From: Cyanophora paradoxa | Taxonomy: Eukaryota > Glaucocystophyceae > Cyanophorales > Cyanophoraceae | Length of the DNA: 64,000 nt | Direction of reading: 5' to 3' | NCBI GenBank assembly: GCA_004431415.1 | Contig: QPMI01000524.1 | Coordinates: forward strand, 209,572 to 273,571 | In this document: positions 60,301-64,000 of the stretch, piece by piece | Numbering within the stretch: the first letter of the stretch is position 1 | How the letters are laid out: the number at the start of each line of letters is the position of its first letter | Notes under the pieces: generated by a model | What the model was told of the DNA's origin: nothing | Databases searched by the model: none | The model's input: the letters and a program-made list of their open reading frames with translations, nothing else | Made by a program: the position numbers and the translations under genes

Positions 60301-63300
60301 TTCAACTGGCTGCTTAACTCTAAATCAGTCACTTTGGAGGACGCGGCTGAAATATCTGCGTACGGTCATCTAATGCCTTCGACACGTCATTCCTGGATGA
60401 CGAGGCCACGTCGAACATGCGCCAGATGACAGAGACGACCTTCAAGTCGTGGTTGCACAGGGACTGACGCCCCGTGAAATTGTGGTGGAACTAGCGAAGA
60501 TGCGCGATGACGGAGTGAAACACTATCTGCACGTCGAGATGATGGCTGCGTCGTTCATCAATTTCATTGAATTATCGCGGATCGAAGAGGTCTCGAAGGC
60601 TACTTACGGATCGATGTGGATGATTACTGTCGTCTACAGCATTTATTGTCGTCGCCGAATCCAGATATCGGTTCTGGGTTCAAGCATCTGACCCATCTTC
60701 TGGACTGCATCAGCGAATTGAAGAATTTGCGTCTTGAATTCGAGCGAAAGTTGTCGTCGTCGCACCCGTGCGCAGATGAAGCCGAGCTACTTTCTTTGCA
60801 ATGTCCAGTGATATCCGGAATTCTAACCGAGAGAAACCGAATCGTCTTGTCTTGGAGGGACTCTGTGATAACGTATGATTCAAACGGTAGTGATGGCAAA
60901 ATGTCGCGCGTCGCCAAAGATGCATTCATCCGAATTGTTAAATCTACAATCACGCGATTGGGCACGTCAGTTGCGGGTGCCTCGAATTTGGTGATGCCAC
61001 TGTTCTGTATCGCCTGAGTTAATACTGGAATGCGCAGATTGGAACGCGAAGGACGGAGACACAGTACTTTATAGTTTCGACGATGGGGTTCTTAGTGGAT
61101 CTCTCAAACGTCGGGACATTGCTACCCTGAGACCGAACGAAGAATTTACTGATGAGGTCGTGAATTTTTCCACCAGTGAGTTAACGCAGTTTCTTGCAGC
61201 GTCATGCGCTTTTGATTGTTGCCGTGACCACGAACGGTATAGTTGCTTGATGGAAAAGTTGCGTGATCCGACGTTCAGGGCTTCTGTACCTGCGACGAGT
61301 GTCTGTTTTTTCAACACGTATTTTACCGTGCTTCTGAAGGTGTGTATCATGTATCGCCTTATCCGTCTTGCCGATATTGACTATGCACAGGCGGGGTACG
61401 GGAATCGGATCGGGCTAGGAAATGGTTCGTTAAGGCTGGCGTGAATATTTTCAAAACCCAGTTTCTTGGTTTCCTGTGCACCTGCCCAAGTAAGCGTCTC
61501 GCCTTCTTTTAGTGCAGCGGCATGCATACTGATCAATGTGCAGTCATTGGATTCTCGTAATTGTCTGCAATTTGGGTAGCCTCGGCCAACGAATATCGGA
61601 CCCTCGACTGCGACCGGCTATTGTGCAAGTGTGTTCAATGGGTACGGACGAGAACGCATTCTTGACCGGAAATGTACACGTCTCCTTAAGGCTCGCTTAT
61701 AAGGTCGGCTTTGTGTATATGACTACGGGGCTCTGTAACGTGAATCCGATTCAGGTTCTTCCAATCGGCGTACCGGGACAAGGCTCTGTTTCCCGGGTCA
61801 CCTCGCGATATATTATCCGGTGACCTTGTTTTCAACTATGTTGTAGCCGAAGTACGTACATTCTGGCTGGATTATAATATTTAAGGCATTCGATTGATGG
61901 GGCTGTTTGCAGGCAACGCGTCAAGGAGGCGTTGATTGCGGTGTTCATGTTTGTGTGAACTCAGAGCTACTCGTTACAGGTTGCCTAACCGAATTTATGC
62001 AAACTGAGGGTGGTAGCGTATCTACTCCACAGGTTACTGTTGTGTGTCGTCTCACTCCATATCTCCTGATTTGCTAATAGTTCATTTGCACCCCTGACGA
62101 CATCGTGAATATGAGGACGCTCATATATTCCCTGGCTTGTGAGAAGGTGGGTTCTCATGTTTTTTGACCTGCATCATTTGAAATGTATGATTAATATATT
62201 TGCGCGTTTATGGACTTCTCAGATTTCAGATCTACATCAGATTGCACGCAATGAGGACGCGATTCAGAGGTACTCGGACATGCTGTTATCGTTGGTGACT
62301 GCATGCGTTTTGCTTGGCTTATTGTTATTTATTTATTTTCTCACCAACTGTTACCTAGCATCCTCGAACCTCCTGCCGACGAGCCTCGTGTGGCCTACAT
62401 GATTCATCCGGTCAGCGTGGGCTTCAACAATCCGATGCCATTAAATCGGTATGTCGTGCGCTCTTTCAACTGGCCCGTCTATTAATTCCAATGACAAGTT
62501 CGCAGGTTCTGAGCCGCGTTGCAGCCCGCGACGGGTCACCCAAGCTTGGCAGTAAACTTTTGAGCCCGTCTCTCTGCGCGGAGTGCTCGCATGTCCCATT
62601 GTGCGGACCGTGGAGTTGACCCGCAACCGTCACGTCTACCCAATCGGCGTTCCAGCCTGCGAGTCGGCGATGATGTAGTCGCCGTTGCGGTTCCCCATGC
62701 GTTTGCCTTCACGCTGATCCCTGTGCAGGATTCGGTTCGGCATTCGCACCTCCCGAACAGCCGGTTTCTGGGGGCGATGCATTGGGCCGGCGAGTGACAT
62801 GAAGCCCGTTCTCTGGCCGTCTTGCCGGTGCCATCACCTGCCTCTCCGTCGGTCCCCGACCAAGGTTTGGTTGAAAACACGCGATATTATCTGTCGTTGA
62901 TCGTTGCTGGCCTATTTGCAGCTGCTATTCAACAAGGTGTCGCAGGAGCGAGTGTACCTGGTTCACGTCGCAGTGGTAAGATACGAGAAGAGCCAGATGG
63001 TGAGGTTGATTTTTGGGCCTATCCTGATGGAATCCTTAATTAAATCTGTTCGAGTGTCTGCTTATTTAACATGAGCAGGTGACCGCCAACGATCGAATCC
63101 TGCAGTTGTCCAGTTTCAAGTCGACGGAAAAAAGTATAAAATCTGTAGTTCATCTTCTGATGCACCGGTGCGGGTTCAATTAATATTTATCACACCATTT
63201 GAACATCCTCAATTATTCACTACGATCCTACCAGGATCAGTCCAAGGAAGATGCTGCTGACAGACGGCGCACGCGTGTATCGACTGGTGCAAGTAGCAAA

Positions 63301-64000
63301 AAGTCTCCGGGTTCGACACAAGGAATGGTTGCACACCAAGGCCGTTCTGCGTCCAAAAAGCGGAAAGCAAGCAAAGTAACTGTTCCCCGACGCGATGCCA
63401 GCGGCGTGAGTGATTAATAGTTGTACTCAATCGCACTATTTATGATTCCCCTTTGAATATGCGGTGTTTTGTATATTAGGCTGGGAAAAGGGCGAGAACG
63501 GGTGATTCCGATGATGACGACAACGGTGCTGATCGTGTGAGTAGTTTACTCTATATATATGTGTCGATGATTCCCGTTTGATTCTTTGTGTTGTATCGAA
63601 GGATGCTGATGCTAGCGACATTGACAGTGTTTCTTTGTCGGTGAATGCATATCTGTGCGATTCTCTTACTTGGTTTTTTTTGATGACCTTCGTTGGATCC
63701 CAGTCGGATACACCTCCTGGCCATTCCGGTGGCAGAAGCGGAAACGTGGGTGAGGCACTATCGGTGAGTGGTCTCCCGATATCCAGCTCGACATTTGTAT
63801 TTTCTGATCCCTGTTCAGCTTATACCAGCGACGTCGACCATAGTGGAAAATGAGCGGAAGTCCTTGAAATTTCTGTCGCGTAAGGCTCGGGTGGCGTGGA
63901 TGGTCAAATCTTTATCTGCATCTGCGGATACCCTACAGAGTTCAGTTGGGCCGATGATTACATCAACGGGCAGTTCATCTGGACCAGTTGTGGCTTGTGC
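57381..64000 (+). CDS. Multi-exon gene with C48-type protease domain, continues past the window
   Basis: Exons can be followed from about 57384 (AGTAPSSNECFPS) through 57611 (FHKERFRRNLAYW) and 57780s, then across the 175-bp array, then 59.6-60.03 kb and beyond. A domain near 61.5-62.0 kb has SHWILVIV, resembling the His strand of C48 proteases, and QGGVDCGVHVCVN, resembling the Gln/Cys site. The tail is a string of small exons (KRARTGDSDDDDNGADR, DADASDIDS, SDTPPGHSGG, LIPATSTIVENER) with GTGAGT donors, and the frame is still open at 64000. Several segments (58000, 60000-60700) need single-base frame shifts to stay open, so there may be sequence errors, unseen introns or decay. A host or transposon-borne protease is likely. 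Confidence 0.45.
58261..59720 (+). repeat. Tandem exon-intron array (175-bp units, some about 295 bp)
   Basis: Units start at 58261, 58436, 58611, 58906, 59079, 59370 and 59544, at the shared string GACCCGGTGAGTCTG. Removing GTGAGT...CACGGCGCAG from each unit leaves a 99-nt exon (33 codons: VAASASAPSRLPGG ...). Intron lengths are 75-76 nt. Two units carry an extra about 120-bp coding segment resembling the sequence upstream of the array. Confidence 0.8.

Overview
The window is nuclear DNA of a microbial eukaryote, most likely a GC-rich alga or other protist, that carries an integrated double-jelly-roll virus of the Polinton-like virus (PLV) type at about 20.65-45.35 kb. The flanks are GC-rich. 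They hold interrupted genes with short GT-AG introns (often opening GTGCG), satellites and large tandem repeats. I cannot name the host from sequence alone. The central 24.7 kb is clearly AT-richer, intronless and tightly packed.

Left flank (0-20.3 kb): two multi-exon genes of unknown function (711-3011 and 4643-6475); a small minus-strand gene (7180-7736); a leucine-rich-repeat gene (7754-8313); an F-box/LRR-type gene (8632-10795); a repeat-built gene (11.1-13.4 kb); a duplicated non-coding block (13.4-15.7 kb); and two divergent multi-exon genes (18360 down to 15726, and 18492 up to 20293).

The virus, left to right: a three-zinc-ribbon protein between imperfect direct repeats; a minus-strand adhesion module of four spike-like paralogues with interchangeable C-terminal heads, one small protein and a 1091-residue fibre with HxH repeats; a patatin-like phospholipase fused to a discoidin-like domain; two divergent minor-capsid/penton-type paralogues; the major capsid protein; a zinc-finger nuclease; the packaging ATPase; a probable virion protein; small basic and AT-hook proteins; a 1344-residue fusion of a polymerase-like region, an SF1 helicase and an HNH domain; a RING protein; a retroviral-type integrase whose third catalytic acid is Asn; a double DUF5710-like protein; and a SpeD-family S-adenosylmethionine decarboxylase. 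The 10-mer TATTTTCTCC precedes four non-structural genes and none of the capsid genes, which suggests a promoter class. I found no capsid maturation protease and no convincing terminal inverted repeats.

Right flank (45.4-64 kb): a multi-exon gene ending in a Ulp1/C48-type cysteine protease domain (46.56-49.81 kb), in which eight consecutive introns checked are all phase 0; two diverged copies of a GC-rich repeat block (50.1-53.2 kb); a 130-165-bp satellite (54.5-56.5 kb); and a second C48-bearing multi-exon gene (57.4 kb to the window end). That second gene contains a 175-bp tandem array in which each unit is one 99-nt exon plus one 75-76-nt intron.
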